Source: a virus
Reading direction: 5' to 3' (one strand)
IMG/VR virus record: IMGVR_UViG_3300031753_000103
Span: 1 to 45,911 of that record
Length of the DNA stretch: 45,911 nucleotides
The notes under the pieces were generated by a model, which saw nothing but the letters and a program-made list of their open reading frames with translations, ran no database searches and had not been told where the DNA came from. Made by a program: the position numbers and the translations under genes. This document shows positions 1 to 6,807 of the stretch, one piece after another. The stretch's first letter is position 1. Each line of letters begins with the position of its first letter.

Positions 1-127
1 ATCGCCCGCCGAGGGGACCGTGGCCGGCGCTTGTGGCTGTTCCGCGCTGGGCGCCCCCGGCTGGCCATCGGGGCCGGGAGAACCGGAAGCGCCCACTTCG
101 GCATTGTCATTTTGTCCGACGATGCCT
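1..127. repeat. Contig-end overlap, copy 1
   Basis: Identical base for base to 45785-45911. The 650-aa minus-strand gene reads through the join without a frame change, so the molecule is circular or circularly permuted. The exact length of 127 matches a common assembler k-mer. I infer an assembly overlap rather than a true terminal repeat. Confidence 0.95.
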
Positions 128-756
128 TGTCTCGGCCCGATTCCTACTCGCGCGGCACCATGAAACGGCGTCCATCCGGTTTTTGGCACCTGTGACAACG
201 CGTAGTCGATGCCCGCCCGCTCGTTCTGCGGCTGGCTAGGATCAAGCCCGGTCGAGCGCTTGAAGTCATCGCCCATGCCGCCGCCAACATGAAGCTGTAG
301 CGCGCCGAACGACGTACCTTTGTCTCCTACGGGGTTTCCAAGACCTTCCGAGGCCGCCACCTTGACGGCGACATCGGGGGCGATGCCGTAACGCTGCGCC
401 TCCTGCCGAATATACGGCACCAGCCCGCGCGGATCGCTGATCCCGCTCGACATTCCAGAGCCGCCCGGAGCTGGGCTAAAGCTAGTCGGATCTGGCGCCG
501 GTTCGGCCATCGGGATTTTGGTCGCACCCGGCAAGGTTGGCATCATGCCGCCCGTACCGCCGAGAAGCTGCGACCATTCGGCATTTCCGGCCTGCTGCGT
601 CTCCTGCTGCTGCTGCTGCTGGCGCTGCTGGTTTTGCAGATAGACCTGCAACATCGCGCGCCGGATCTGCGCGTCCTGCTGCTTCTGATAGTTTTCCGAG
701 ATCAGCCCGGCGCCTTGGCCGAGTCCCGCGAGGATACCGCCGAGGTTCAACGCCAT
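1..756 (-). CDS. Virion-associated lytic/ejection protein, N-terminal 252 codons (gene crosses the contig join)
   Basis: An ATG at 754-756 opens a frame that runs off position 1 and continues at 45784 down to 44588, giving a protein of 650 aa. Residues 24-60 are Gln-rich and probably helical (QKQQDAQ, then a polyQ run). Residues about 110-210 form a lysozyme/transglycosylase-like domain with ASEG (Glu137 as candidate acid) followed by GTSFGALQLHVGGG. A Pro/Gly-rich linker follows. I infer an internal virion protein that cuts peptidoglycan locally during DNA entry. It starts four bases after the stop of the 546-aa gene, with GGCGAG as a possible ribosome site. Its sister genes on both sides are also large, low-complexity virion candidates. 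Confidence 0.8.
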   Translation of the reverse strand, partial: MALNLGGILAGLGQGAGLISENYQKQQDAQIRRAMLQVYLQNQQRQQQQQQETQQAGNAEWSQLLGGTGGMMPTLPGATKIPMAEPAPDPTSFSPAPGGSGMSSGISDPRGLVPYIRQEAQRYGIAPDVAVKVAASEGLGNPVGDKGTSFGALQLHVGGGMGDDFKRSTGLDPSQPQNERAGIDYALSQVPKTGWTPFHGAARVGIGPRQGIVGQNDNAEVGASGSPGPDGQPGAPSAEQPQAPATVPSAGD

Positions 757-759
757 CGG

Positions 760-2400
760 TCAACTCGCCGGCAAAAATGATGCAAGGGTGCCGAACAAGC
801 CCGGCCCCGCTACGCCGCTCCCTGCGATGTCGGAAGTCGCGCCAGTCAACAGGTTCGTGTTAATCCCGGCCCCAAGCCCGGTGCCGGGCGCGATAATGCC
901 CCCTGCCCCGCTGCCAAACAGACCGCCCCCGCCACCGCCGAACAGGCTGTTAGCACCGCCGAGCAGCGGCCCGACACCGCCGATGGTTTGCCCAAGCTGA
1001 TTGACGCCCATCTGGCCGAGTTGCCCGGAAAGCTGCGAGGCCGACTGCCCAAGCCCCATGTATTGCATCAGGTCCGACATCAACTGCTGCGGCAACTGGT
1101 ACTGATTGTTGCCAAGCTGCGTCGTTTGGTTCAGCGCGTTGAGCGCGTTCGTTCCCATCGTCGTGCCGGTCGAGTACGGCTGGCCCGCGAGCGAGGTCAA
1201 CTGGCCCGCCGCCGTGCCCCCGAGGTTCTGAGAATTGATGAGGCCCGCACCGGCTCCGCCGAGCAGCGACGACAGCCCAGCCGCCCCCTGCACCCCCGCC
1301 ACGTTCTGCTGGCCGAGCGCCGACAAAAGCTGCCCGATGTTGCTACCGTAAAGGCTGTACGGCGCAGCGGCGGAACTTGCTGCCAACCCCGAGGCTCCGG
1401 TGAACCCCGGCAACGCCGATCCGAGGCCGGTCGTCCCCGCCTGTAGCTGCTGATTGAGAAACGGCGAGATCGCACCAAGCTGGCCGAGGTATGCTTGGCT
1501 CGGCAACGCACCGCTCGATGCCGCCAATCCCGGCGCGGCCTGCAACAGAGGCGAGGCCGCCCCCGCCGCCGTGGCCTGCCGGTTCAGTTGGTTGTTCTGC
1601 CAGTTGATGTCGAAATTGCCGAGCGCATTGCTGGTCACGCTCGCCCCGTAGGGCGTGCCCGCCACTCCCGACATCGCGTTGACCGCGTTCGATTGGTCGA
1701 GAAGCTGCTGCTGCGTCCGGTTGAACAGCGCCGATTGCGGATCGAAGCCGCTCTGCAACAGCGACTGCCCGGCATTACTGAGACTCTGCGCGCCGCCGGC
1801 ACCGTACCCAGCGCCCGCGCCTGCGCCCGCCTGCGCTGTCGGGTAATACGGATTTGCCTCGGCCATCCCGGCGAGTTGGCCGTACATCGGATTTTGCGCC
1901 AGGCCGGCTACATTCGAGGCGAGATTGCCGAGCTGCCCGGCACCGTAGCCGCCGATCCCCGCCGCCTGCCCCGCTCCCGCCATCGCCGGCGCGAAATACG
2001 GATTGTTTTGCAACGCCGAGATCGAGGCTCCGTAGAGCGGCGAGAAGGCGTTGTTCAGGACGTTGCTCGCGTAGGGCAGCGCCCCGCTTGCCGCGCCGCC
2101 CAGCGCCGAACTCCCGCCCACCCCCTGCCCAAACAGCGTCGGGGCATAACTCGCCGCCATCGAGGCGGCCATCTGCGCCTCGTTCGCCGCCGTCGTGGGG
2201 TCAAACGTCGTGCCGCTCGGGAGCAGGAACTGGTTGGCGAATTGCTGCGCCTGCGGGTACGCCACCCCGGCGGGCGTTGCGCCCGGCGTCTGCGGGAAAT
2301 TCTGCGCAATATTGCCGAGAGTCGCGCCGACTTGAGGCTGGCCAGGCGGAATAAAGACGGTGCCGCCGCTGCCGGTGCCGCCGCTCGATGCCGGTCCCAT
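760..2400 (-). CDS. Gly/Ala/Gln-rich probable ejection or tail protein, 546 aa
   Basis: Almost the whole protein is built of Ala, Gly, Gln, Asn, Ser and Leu, with many short GQA/GAGAG-type segments and no Cys-based or catalytic motif. Such composition is common in internal virion (pilot) proteins of podoviruses and in some tail proteins. The start ATG (2398-2400) shares a base with the stop of the acetyltransferase gene (TGATG). It lies directly before the 650-aa lytic protein and the 569-aa protein, and I infer that the three form the ejection set, comparable in position to T7 gp14-16. The family itself is not recognised. Confidence 0.65.
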   Translation of the reverse strand: MGPASSGGTGSGGTVFIPPGQPQVGATLGNIAQNFPQTPGATPAGVAYPQAQQFANQFLLPSGTTFDPTTAANEAQMAASMAASYAPTLFGQGVGGSSALGGAASGALPYASNVLNNAFSPLYGASISALQNNPYFAPAMAGAGQAAGIGGYGAGQLGNLASNVAGLAQNPMYGQLAGMAEANPYYPTAQAGAGAGAGYGAGGAQSLSNAGQSLLQSGFDPQSALFNRTQQQLLDQSNAVNAMSGVAGTPYGASVTSNALGNFDINWQNNQLNRQATAAGAASPLLQAAPGLAASSGALPSQAYLGQLGAISPFLNQQLQAGTTGLGSALPGFTGASGLAASSAAAPYSLYGSNIGQLLSALGQQNVAGVQGAAGLSSLLGGAGAGLINSQNLGGTAAGQLTSLAGQPYSTGTTMGTNALNALNQTTQLGNNQYQLPQQLMSDLMQYMGLGQSASQLSGQLGQMGVNQLGQTIGGVGPLLGGANSLFGGGGGGLFGSGAGGIIAPGTGLGAGINTNLLTGATSDIAGSGVAGPGLFGTLASFLPAS

Positions 2401-2867
2401 CAGAGCACCTTGAAGAAGATGGTCGAGCGCGGCTCAAACCCGAGAGCGAGGAAGAACGGCATCAGCGGCCGGCCGGCATTGTCATGCGCCATCACGACGC
2501 GCACTCCCTTGGCTCGCAACCCGGCGAGAGCGGTGCGCCACATGCGAAAACCGATACGGCTATTATCACGAAATGGCGGCGCAAGGTAGTGGCCGCAATC
2601 GAACGCAAAGAGCGTTCGGCGCGACGTAAAGTGGGGATGAACCTGAAAAGCGATGAACCCGGCTAGGGTGCCGTTCACCCGCGCCGTCCAGATCAGCAAC
2701 TGGCCCTCGCCCTCCATGCGCTTGAGCCAATCCCAATCGACATCGAGCGGGGCAGCGTCTTTGACGGGGCTGAGTTCCTCCCAATAGGCGAGGATCAAAT
2801 CCTGCACGTTCGCGCCGGTGAGGATGTCGGCCAGCTTCTCCCAGCCGAAGCGGACGCGCTCAGCCAC
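2400..2867 (-). CDS. GNAT-family acetyltransferase-like protein, 155 aa
   Basis: The start is GTG at 2865-2867, overlapping the stop of the upstream small gene. The order of segments fits a GNAT fold: an N-terminal helix pair, a strand region (LLIWTARVNGTLAGFIAFQV) near residues 58-77, a helix around GFRMWRTALAGLRAKGVRVV, and a C-terminal strand ending in GFEPRSTIFFKVL. Proteins of this kind sit beside virion genes in many podoviruses. The substrate is unknown, and acetylation of a virion or host component is only a guess. It is coupled at both ends to neighbouring late genes. Confidence 0.65.
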   Translation of the reverse strand: MAERVRFGWEKLADILTGANVQDLILAYWEELSPVKDAAPLDVDWDWLKRMEGEGQLLIWTARVNGTLAGFIAFQVHPHFTSRRTLFAFDCGHYLAPPFRDNSRIGFRMWRTALAGLRAKGVRVVMAHDNAGRPLMPFFLALGFEPRSTIFFKVL

Positions 2868-3087
2868 GGCTCACCCGCCGCACCCGGCCGCGGTAGAGCA
2901 GCACATTCCACCCCGTCCGCTTAGGGTGCAAGGGAATGTAGGCCCAACCCCACGACGACCACCGTCCCGGCAGCCACAAGAAACGCGGCAAAAACCACAA
3001 GGGCGAGGCCGTGACCGTGAAACTCCCACCGTGGGTGATGCGAGTGGTCGCGGCCCAAATGAGGCAGTTGCACAGCCGGGGGTGCCA
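2860..3087 (-). CDS. Trp/Arg-rich small protein with no canonical start codon, 75+ aa
   Basis: This frame reads WHPRLCNCLIWAATTRITHG, then a Trp-rich stretch (WFLPRFLWLPGRW, WGWAYIPLHPKR), and ends LLYRGRVRRVSRG. It looks strongly coding and resembles a small protein seen in other phages (from memory, not searched). Its stop (2860-2862) overlaps the GTG of the acetyltransferase gene, as expected for coupling. The frame is open upstream only to about 3120, and before the Trp codon there is no ATG, GTG or TTG. The true start is therefore rare (CTG or ATT), reached by recoding from the upstream gene, or hidden by a sequence error. The end given is the first Trp codon, not a proven start. Confidence 0.5.
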   Translation of the reverse strand, partial: WHPRLCNCLIWAATTRITHGGSFTVTASPLWFLPRFLWLPGRWSSWGWAYIPLHPKRTGWNVLLYRGRVRRVSRG

Positions 3088-3088
3088 G

Positions 3089-3316
3089 TTAGGGCTCGAC
3101 CCCCGGCGCGACGGTCACGACCACGCCCGAGGGAGCGACCGTCGCATCCCGAAGCGTCACCTGCTGCGTCGATCCGTCGTCGAAGTGCACGAGCACATGA
3201 TCGCCCTTGCGCTTGCCGGCCATCGTCGCGTGGATCAGCGCGTGCAGCGAGTGGGCCACCTCTTTGCGATCCGGGGTGTCCGCTCCCGTAAATTCGACCT
3301 TCGTGATGTTCGCCAT
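3089..3316 (-). CDS. Conserved small phage protein of unknown function, 75 aa
   Basis: The ATG at 3314-3316 is preceded by GAAGGAGG, one of the strongest ribosome sites in the window, which sets the start well inside the longer open frame. The protein is a compact alpha/beta-looking polypeptide: MANITKVEFTG, a helix EVAHSLHALIHATMAGK, then two strands (DHVLVHFDDGSTQQVTL and SGVVVTVAPGVEP). No catalytic motif is visible. It lies between the lysis genes and the acetyltransferase. I do not recognise a family. Confidence 0.65.
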   Translation of the reverse strand: MANITKVEFTGADTPDRKEVAHSLHALIHATMAGKRKGDHVLVHFDDGSTQQVTLRDATVAPSGVVVTVAPGVEP

Positions 3317-3327
3317 GTGATCCTCCT

Positions 3328-3429
3328 TCAAAAACCGTATGGGCCGGGCATCATGATTAGGGTGGCGAGCGCCAGAAACGCAATAGCAGCGATGATGCCG
3401 ACCACGATCATCCGGCCGCGCCGCGTCAT
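3328..3429 (-). CDS. 33-aa single-span membrane peptide in the lysis cluster
   Basis: MTRRGRM is followed by one hydrophobic helix (residues about 7-26, IVVGIIAAIAFLALATLIMM) and a short tail GPYGF. The ATG overlaps the stop of the transglycosylase gene (ATGA), so it is translationally coupled to it. The positive N-terminus suggests an N-in orientation. Position and topology suggest a holin accessory or small lysis peptide, but there is no family match I can name. It lies below the usual length cutoff of gene callers. Confidence 0.55.
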   Translation of the reverse strand: MTRRGRMIVVGIIAAIAFLALATLIMMPGPYGF

Positions 3430-3893
3430 CCGTCCACCCCTTGCGCTTCCCAATAGGACTGCGCGTTGTCCCAGGCCTGCGGGTAGGCGTGGTCATCGAC
3501 CGCCGAGAGGTCGCGCAATACGCCGCCGACGCCGCGGTTATACGAATCCGCCCATTCCTCGTAGGATGGGTCTCGGTTGAGCCTCCCGGTAAGCTGCTCC
3601 CAATAAACCTTGGCGACCTTCATCCCCGTACGCAGCCCGATTTCCGGGTCGTACATCATCTCGGGGTTCGTGATGTTGGCGTCCACCTGCCGCGCGGTCG
3701 ACGCCAAAACCTGCATCAGACCGTAGCTCCCCTCGCCCAAGCGCGACTCGTAGCGGTAGGCGTGCGGCCGGAAGGCGCTCTCGATCTGGCAGAACGCCAT
3801 TACCTCGGACGGATTGAACCAGGAGGCGAAGTCGCGGTCGTTGACCTGCTTCACGAGGTCGAGAATTTGCTGCTGTTGTGGGGTCATGCTCAC
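3426..3893 (-). CDS. Soluble lytic transglycosylase (endolysin candidate), 155 aa
   Basis: This is a lytic transglycosylase (SLT) fold. CQIESAF carries the catalytic Glu38, GSYGLMQV (residues 55-62) is the family's central motif, and DSYNRGVG near residue 115-122 supplies the conserved Tyr-Asn. The expected reaction is cleavage of the MurNAc-GlcNAc bond of peptidoglycan with anhydro-MurNAc formation. There is no signal peptide, so release would depend on a holin, and two small membrane-protein genes lie just upstream. The start ATG overlaps the upstream stop (ATGA). At 155 aa it is about the length of the bare domain. A structural role in the virion is possible, but an endolysin is more likely here. 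Confidence 0.85.
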   Translation of the reverse strand: MSMTPQQQQILDLVKQVNDRDFASWFNPSEVMAFCQIESAFRPHAYRYESRLGEGSYGLMQVLASTARQVDANITNPEMMYDPEIGLRTGMKVAKVYWEQLTGRLNRDPSYEEWADSYNRGVGGVLRDLSAVDDHAYPQAWDNAQSYWEAQGVDG

Positions 3894-4420
3894 GACACAT
3901 CCTGCACGACGTAGTAGACCCAGATCGTCGCGGTGCTATCCCCCGTCGTGCTGCTATCGGCGCCGTCTGTTAGAATAAGCGGTTGACCGATAGGCGAGAC
4001 TGCGTTTCCCGCCGCCTGTGAACATATGCTGCCGGATGCGGCATCGTTTTTTGTGTTGTTAAGAACATCGCCGAAAATAGCGCTAGACCCTGACGCGGGC
4101 GAGCCTAAATCGAATGACCCACTTCCACTGAAGTAATTGGCTGCTCCAAGCGCCAAATATGGATGTGATGTGGTGAATGCGACCGAATTGAAGTTATACT
4201 TTATTGCCCCCGCTACCGGGACAATAAGTTTCCCCGCCTGCCCTGTAATAATGACAGGCGGATTTGAAAACAACGCATTCAAATCCGCCGACGACAGATC
4301 GACGCGGGCGACCTGCAAGCCGCTGCCCCCCGCGACCAGCGCATTGATCTGAAGCTGAAGGTCGTTGACCAGTTTGCGAAGCGAGGCTACGTCCTGCGGG
4401 CCTTCGTTCAGCGCTGCCAT
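3890..4420 (-). CDS. Probable fibre or surface protein, 176 aa
   Basis: I place the start at MAALNEGPQDV rather than at the longer frame that overlaps the upstream gene. Residues about 8-30 (VASLRKLVNDLQLQINAL) are a short coiled coil. The rest is a beta-rich, Gly/Ser/Ala-rich domain (VIITGQAGKLIVPVAGAIKY, FSGSGSFDLGSPASGSS, ending IWVYYVVQDVS). A coiled coil followed by a beta domain is typical of trimeric phage fibres and spike tips. It lies among the lysis genes at the distal end of the late operon. No family assigned. Confidence 0.6.
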   Translation of the reverse strand: MAALNEGPQDVASLRKLVNDLQLQINALVAGGSGLQVARVDLSSADLNALFSNPPVIITGQAGKLIVPVAGAIKYNFNSVAFTTSHPYLALGAANYFSGSGSFDLGSPASGSSAIFGDVLNNTKNDAASGSICSQAAGNAVSPIGQPLILTDGADSSTTGDSTATIWVYYVVQDVS

Positions 4421-4424
4421 CTCC

Positions 4425-4631
4425 CTACGTCCTTTCTTCCGACCGAAGATCACGCTCCTGCTGCCGCCCCTCGGCGTGCGCCGCCTTCAGAAGCTGGTCG
4501 AGTCGGCTGTTGAGCGACAGGTGGATACCATCGAGCCGTTTCAGCATTGCGACAAGCCCGATAATGGCCGTAGCGCAGGAAAGCGTCGCCGCCATCAGGG
4601 TCAGGAGCCGAAGGGCTGTGTCCTCGGTCAT
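4425..4631 (-). CDS. Small membrane protein near lysis genes, 68 aa
   Basis: The N-terminal hydrophobic helix (residues about 8-29, RLLTLMAATLSCATAIIGLV) is followed by an amphipathic, charged C-terminus containing NSRLDQLLKAAHAEGRQQER. Proteins with one N-terminal span and an NSRxDxLL helix are common beside phage lysins. The role could be holin, antiholin or spanin-like, and sequence alone does not decide. It starts six bases after the stop of the next small membrane protein's neighbourhood and ends just before the fibre-like gene. Confidence 0.6.
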   Translation of the reverse strand: MTEDTALRLLTLMAATLSCATAIIGLVAMLKRLDGIHLSLNSRLDQLLKAAHAEGRQQERDLRSEERT

Positions 4632-4640
4632 CCCCCTATA

Positions 4641-4844
4641 TTACGGGAAGAAATGGACTTTGAGAAGAAACCCGAGGGTTGTAACGACGACGGTCACGAT
4701 GAGCCAAGCGACCTTTTCAACGCGGGCGCCCCGCTCGTCGCACGCCGCCATGTGCATCCGTAGGGTGGTCTCCATGATCGTAACCCGCTGGGACAACTCA
4801 TCTCGCCGATCAAACGTTCGTCGGTCGGGAAGGTTCTGCTGCAT
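4641..4844 (-). CDS. XhlA-like/holin-like membrane protein, 67 aa
   Basis: The N-terminal half is hydrophilic and helical (RRTFDRRDELSQRVTIMETT). The C-terminus is a single hydrophobic helix (residues about 46-64, VAWLIVTVVVTTLGFLLKV) ending at FFP. Coil plus C-terminal span is the topology of haemolysin XhlA-type holin partners. Together with the 68-aa protein it could form the membrane-permeabilising pair for the transglycosylase. Proposed from topology and context only. Confidence 0.6.
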   Translation of the reverse strand: MQQNLPDRRTFDRRDELSQRVTIMETTLRMHMAACDERGARVEKVAWLIVTVVVTTLGFLLKVHFFP

Positions 4845-4862
4845 CGGGTATCTCCGGTCATG

Positions 4863-4958
4863 CTACCATAGAAACGCAGAGACGAGAGAAACGATGGCGG
4901 CGGCCCAAAGGACGGCCTCGATACGACGGCTCCACTGGATCTCGTCGAGAATGTTCAT
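4863..4958 (-). CDS. 31-aa membrane peptide
   Basis: MNILDEIQWSRRIEAV leads into one hydrophobic helix (LWAAAIVSLVSAFLW) and a TAG stop. It lies in line with, and just upstream of, the two other tiny membrane-protein genes. No convincing ribosome site precedes the ATG (a CCGGG sits directly against it), so the call rests on composition and position. It is the last minus-strand frame before the divergent plus-strand gene at 4984. Confidence 0.4.
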   Translation of the reverse strand: MNILDEIQWSRRIEAVLWAAAIVSLVSAFLW

Positions 4959-4983
4959 CCCGGAATTTGGTGTATGCGGAACA

Positions 4984-6000
4984 ATGCGGTGGCTGTCAAT
5001 GATAACGCTCCCGGTTCTCGCGCTCGGCGCGTCTGCGGTCCTAGCTGATCTCGTCGGGTGGGGGCATCAATGGGGCAGCCTGGCGATCCTGATGGCGGTG
5101 TTCTTCGGGCTGCGGGAGATGGGCGATGCCGGTTGGCGGCGGCTGTTGACGGCGGCGCTCGTGTTCAGCGTCTTCGTCGCCGTACTCGCCGTCGTGCAGG
5201 TCTGGTTCGTGCCGCGGTCGCGCGGGCCGTTTGCGTCGCCCAATACCCTAGGCGCGTTCGCTGTGCTAATGTTCTTCTTGGCTGTGGCTTGCGTACCCGA
5301 GGGTGGTCTGCTCCGTGTGCGGGACCCGGTTCGATTCCGGGCGGGGGCAGTCGCAGCCAACCTTCTCTCGCTCGCCCTGTCGCAGAGCCGCGGCGCGATC
5401 CTCGCCCTCGGGGCGGGGTTGGCCGTCCTGGCCCTGCGCCGCCCTCATGCTGACAGGCACGACCGGATTGATGCCGTGGCGATCATCGTCGTTGCCGCCG
5501 GCGCTGCCTGGCTGATGCGCCCCGAGATCGACCCGTTCCGCCTCCACGTATGGCAATGGGGATGGTCGATCTGGATGGACCGGCCGCTGACCGGCTGGGG
5601 GATCGGCGGCGTTTGGGTCGTCAATGGCGGGCGCTACTACAGCGTACCTCTCGAATGGGCGATGCAGACCGGAATCATCGGCTTGGAGGCAGCCGCTTGG
5701 CTCTACGTCGCCGCGGTGCGCCGTGCATGGGACCAGCCGGCGATGCTTGCCTTCCTCGCCGCGTGGCTCGTGCAGGGCATCTTCCTGTTCTCGATCCCCG
5801 CGACGATCATCCCGTTCTTCGCGGTGTTGGCATACCTCGACCGGCCCGATCGCGAGCCGGCATTGGCCGAGCCGGTGCAGGCGATACTACTGGCTAGAAT
5901 ACGGGAACGAAGCCTTGCACGCCGCCCGGCGTCATCACCACGAGCCAGCGCTGGACGGTGGTGTGCGCGTTCAGCGGCCCGACAGACGACATCGCAGTAG
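4984..6000 (+). CDS. O-antigen ligase/polymerase-like membrane protein, 338 aa
   Basis: This is a polytopic inner-membrane protein with about 8-9 hydrophobic spans. It carries the three landmarks of the Wzy/WaaL (O-antigen ligase) family: SRGPFASPNTLGAF (residues 79-92), SQSRGAIL (133-140) and DRPLTGWGIGG (199-209). A loop, YYSVPLEWAMQTGIIGLE, follows where the family usually has its His-Asn segment. Members join or polymerise O-antigen chains on undecaprenyl or lipid A acceptors at the periplasmic face. Here I infer alteration of host lipopolysaccharide, which could exclude competing phages. It is the only plus-strand gene inside the late operon. Its last 35 codons overlap the 3' end of the opposing gene and look like antisense sequence, suggesting an inserted gene that lost its own stop. 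Confidence 0.75.
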   Translation: MRWLSMITLPVLALGASAVLADLVGWGHQWGSLAILMAVFFGLREMGDAGWRRLLTAALVFSVFVAVLAVVQVWFVPRSRGPFASPNTLGAFAVLMFFLAVACVPEGGLLRVRDPVRFRAGAVAANLLSLALSQSRGAILALGAGLAVLALRRPHADRHDRIDAVAIIVVAAGAAWLMRPEIDPFRLHVWQWGWSIWMDRPLTGWGIGGVWVVNGGRYYSVPLEWAMQTGIIGLEAAAWLYVAAVRRAWDQPAMLAFLAAWLVQGIFLFSIPATIIPFFAVLAYLDRPDREPALAEPVQAILLARIRERSLARRPASSPRASAGRWCARSAARQTTSQ

Positions 6001-6208
6001 CCGTCGTCCCGTTCGCCGCAAAAGCGCCGGGGCCGAGAAGCTGCAATTCGCCGCCGTTGGCGTTCAGCGTGACCCATTGCAGGATGTAGTTGTTCAGATA
6101 CGAGAACAGCGATCCCGTGTCCTGCGGCCCGGTGATCGGCGCTGCCGCAACTGTCCCGATGACCGCGAGCGCAGCACCGGCGAAAAGCCCCTGTAGCAAA
6201 CGCTTCAT
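5894..6208 (-). CDS. Exported protein of unknown function, 104 aa
   Basis: The protein has a clear signal peptide: MKRLLQGLFAGAALAVIGTV, then an Ala-rich cleavage region near residues 20-24 (AAAP). The mature part is small and beta-rich (QWVTLNANGGELQLLGPGAF, TVQRWLVVMTPGGVQGFVPV). Signal peptides are uncommon on virion proteins, so a periplasmic role is more likely than a structural one. The 3' end is overlapped by about 107 bases from the opposing O-antigen-ligase-like gene. No family recognised. Confidence 0.65.
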   Translation of the reverse strand: MKRLLQGLFAGAALAVIGTVAAAPITGPQDTGSLFSYLNNYILQWVTLNANGGELQLLGPGAFAANGTTATAMSSVGPLNAHTTVQRWLVVMTPGGVQGFVPVF

Positions 6209-6221
6209 CGTAAACCCCCTC

Positions 6222-6608
6222 TCAGTTCTCGTCTTCCTGATAGCCCTTCGGCACGATGTCGCCCTGGGCGTTGACGCTCTCCGTCGCGCTCGTCACCCCG
6301 GACGTGAACTCGATGGTCAGCGCGTTGCCGACGCTGGCGCGGATGTCGATGTTGTCGGCCTCGACATGGCCGCCGCCGTTGGCAACCATCGCGAAGTTCG
6401 CCGCCCAAATGATCGTCCCCGAGCCGCTGCCCCCGTCGCGGATCACCGCCTCGGCTGTCCCCGCCGACGTGCCAGCGACCGAGACCTGCAACGAGCGCAG
6501 CCGCAGCTGGGATTCGCTGACCCCGGCGCTGATGGGGGCCGCCTCGCTTGCGGTGGCCGCACCGCCCGCCGAGCTGGTGTTCGTGATCTGCCAGGGCCTA
6601 CCGGGCAT
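6222..6608 (-). CDS. Small beta-rich virion protein, 128 aa
   Basis: The ATG at 6606-6608 is preceded by GAGGC. The sequence begins PGRPWQITNTSS and is rich in Ser, Thr, Gly, Ala and Val, with alternating hydrophobic residues (LRLRSLQVSVAGTSAGTAEA, GNALTIEFTSGVTSATES), as in phage fibre or decoration proteins. The C-terminus is acidic (KGYQEDEN). It lies among fibre genes. Function not determined. Confidence 0.6.
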   Translation of the reverse strand: MPGRPWQITNTSSAGGAATASEAAPISAGVSESQLRLRSLQVSVAGTSAGTAEAVIRDGGSGSGTIIWAANFAMVANGGGHVEADNIDIRASVGNALTIEFTSGVTSATESVNAQGDIVPKGYQEDEN

Positions 6609-6624
6609 GGGCTTGCCTCACGGG

Positions 6625-6795
6625 TTACTCGGCCATCCGGCCGCGATTCAGACGATCCAAAATAGCGCGAGCAGCCTTAACGCAGCAGCAATCGGGGAGC
6701 AAAGACGGGATTGTAGTGCCGCAAAACTCGCACGCAACATGCTCTCTAATCGTAGCGGCAAGTTCCGCGACTTGGGCTGGAACGTCAACAGCCAC
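6625..6795 (-). CDS. 56-aa Cys-rich protein with GTG start
   Basis: The GTG at 6793-6795 lies 12 bases after the upstream stop, with AGGA in between. The product reads AVDVPAQVAELAATIREHVA, then CEFC, TTIPSLLPDCCC, and a basic helix ending RLNRGRMAE. CxxC plus a CCC cluster about 13 residues on suggests metal binding or disulfides. The gene fills an otherwise empty 200-base gap between two fibre-region genes. No family recognised. Confidence 0.6.
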   Translation of the reverse strand: MAVDVPAQVAELAATIREHVACEFCGTTIPSLLPDCCCVKAARAILDRLNRGRMAE

Positions 6796-6807
6796 GATAT
6801 TTGTCCT

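Noticed and set aside
1-127. Biological direct terminal repeat
   Set aside because: The exact length of 127 matches an assembler k-mer and the repeat lies inside a gene, so an assembly overlap is the simpler reading. Read depth would decide.
482-763. 93-aa minus-strand frame
   Set aside because: It lies in a different frame over the first codons of the 650-aa gene and has shadow-type composition (Arg/Ala/Gly).
4510-4983. N-terminal extension of the O-antigen ligase-like frame
   Set aside because: That part is antisense to the small membrane-protein genes and lacks membrane-protein character. The ATG at 4984 fits better.
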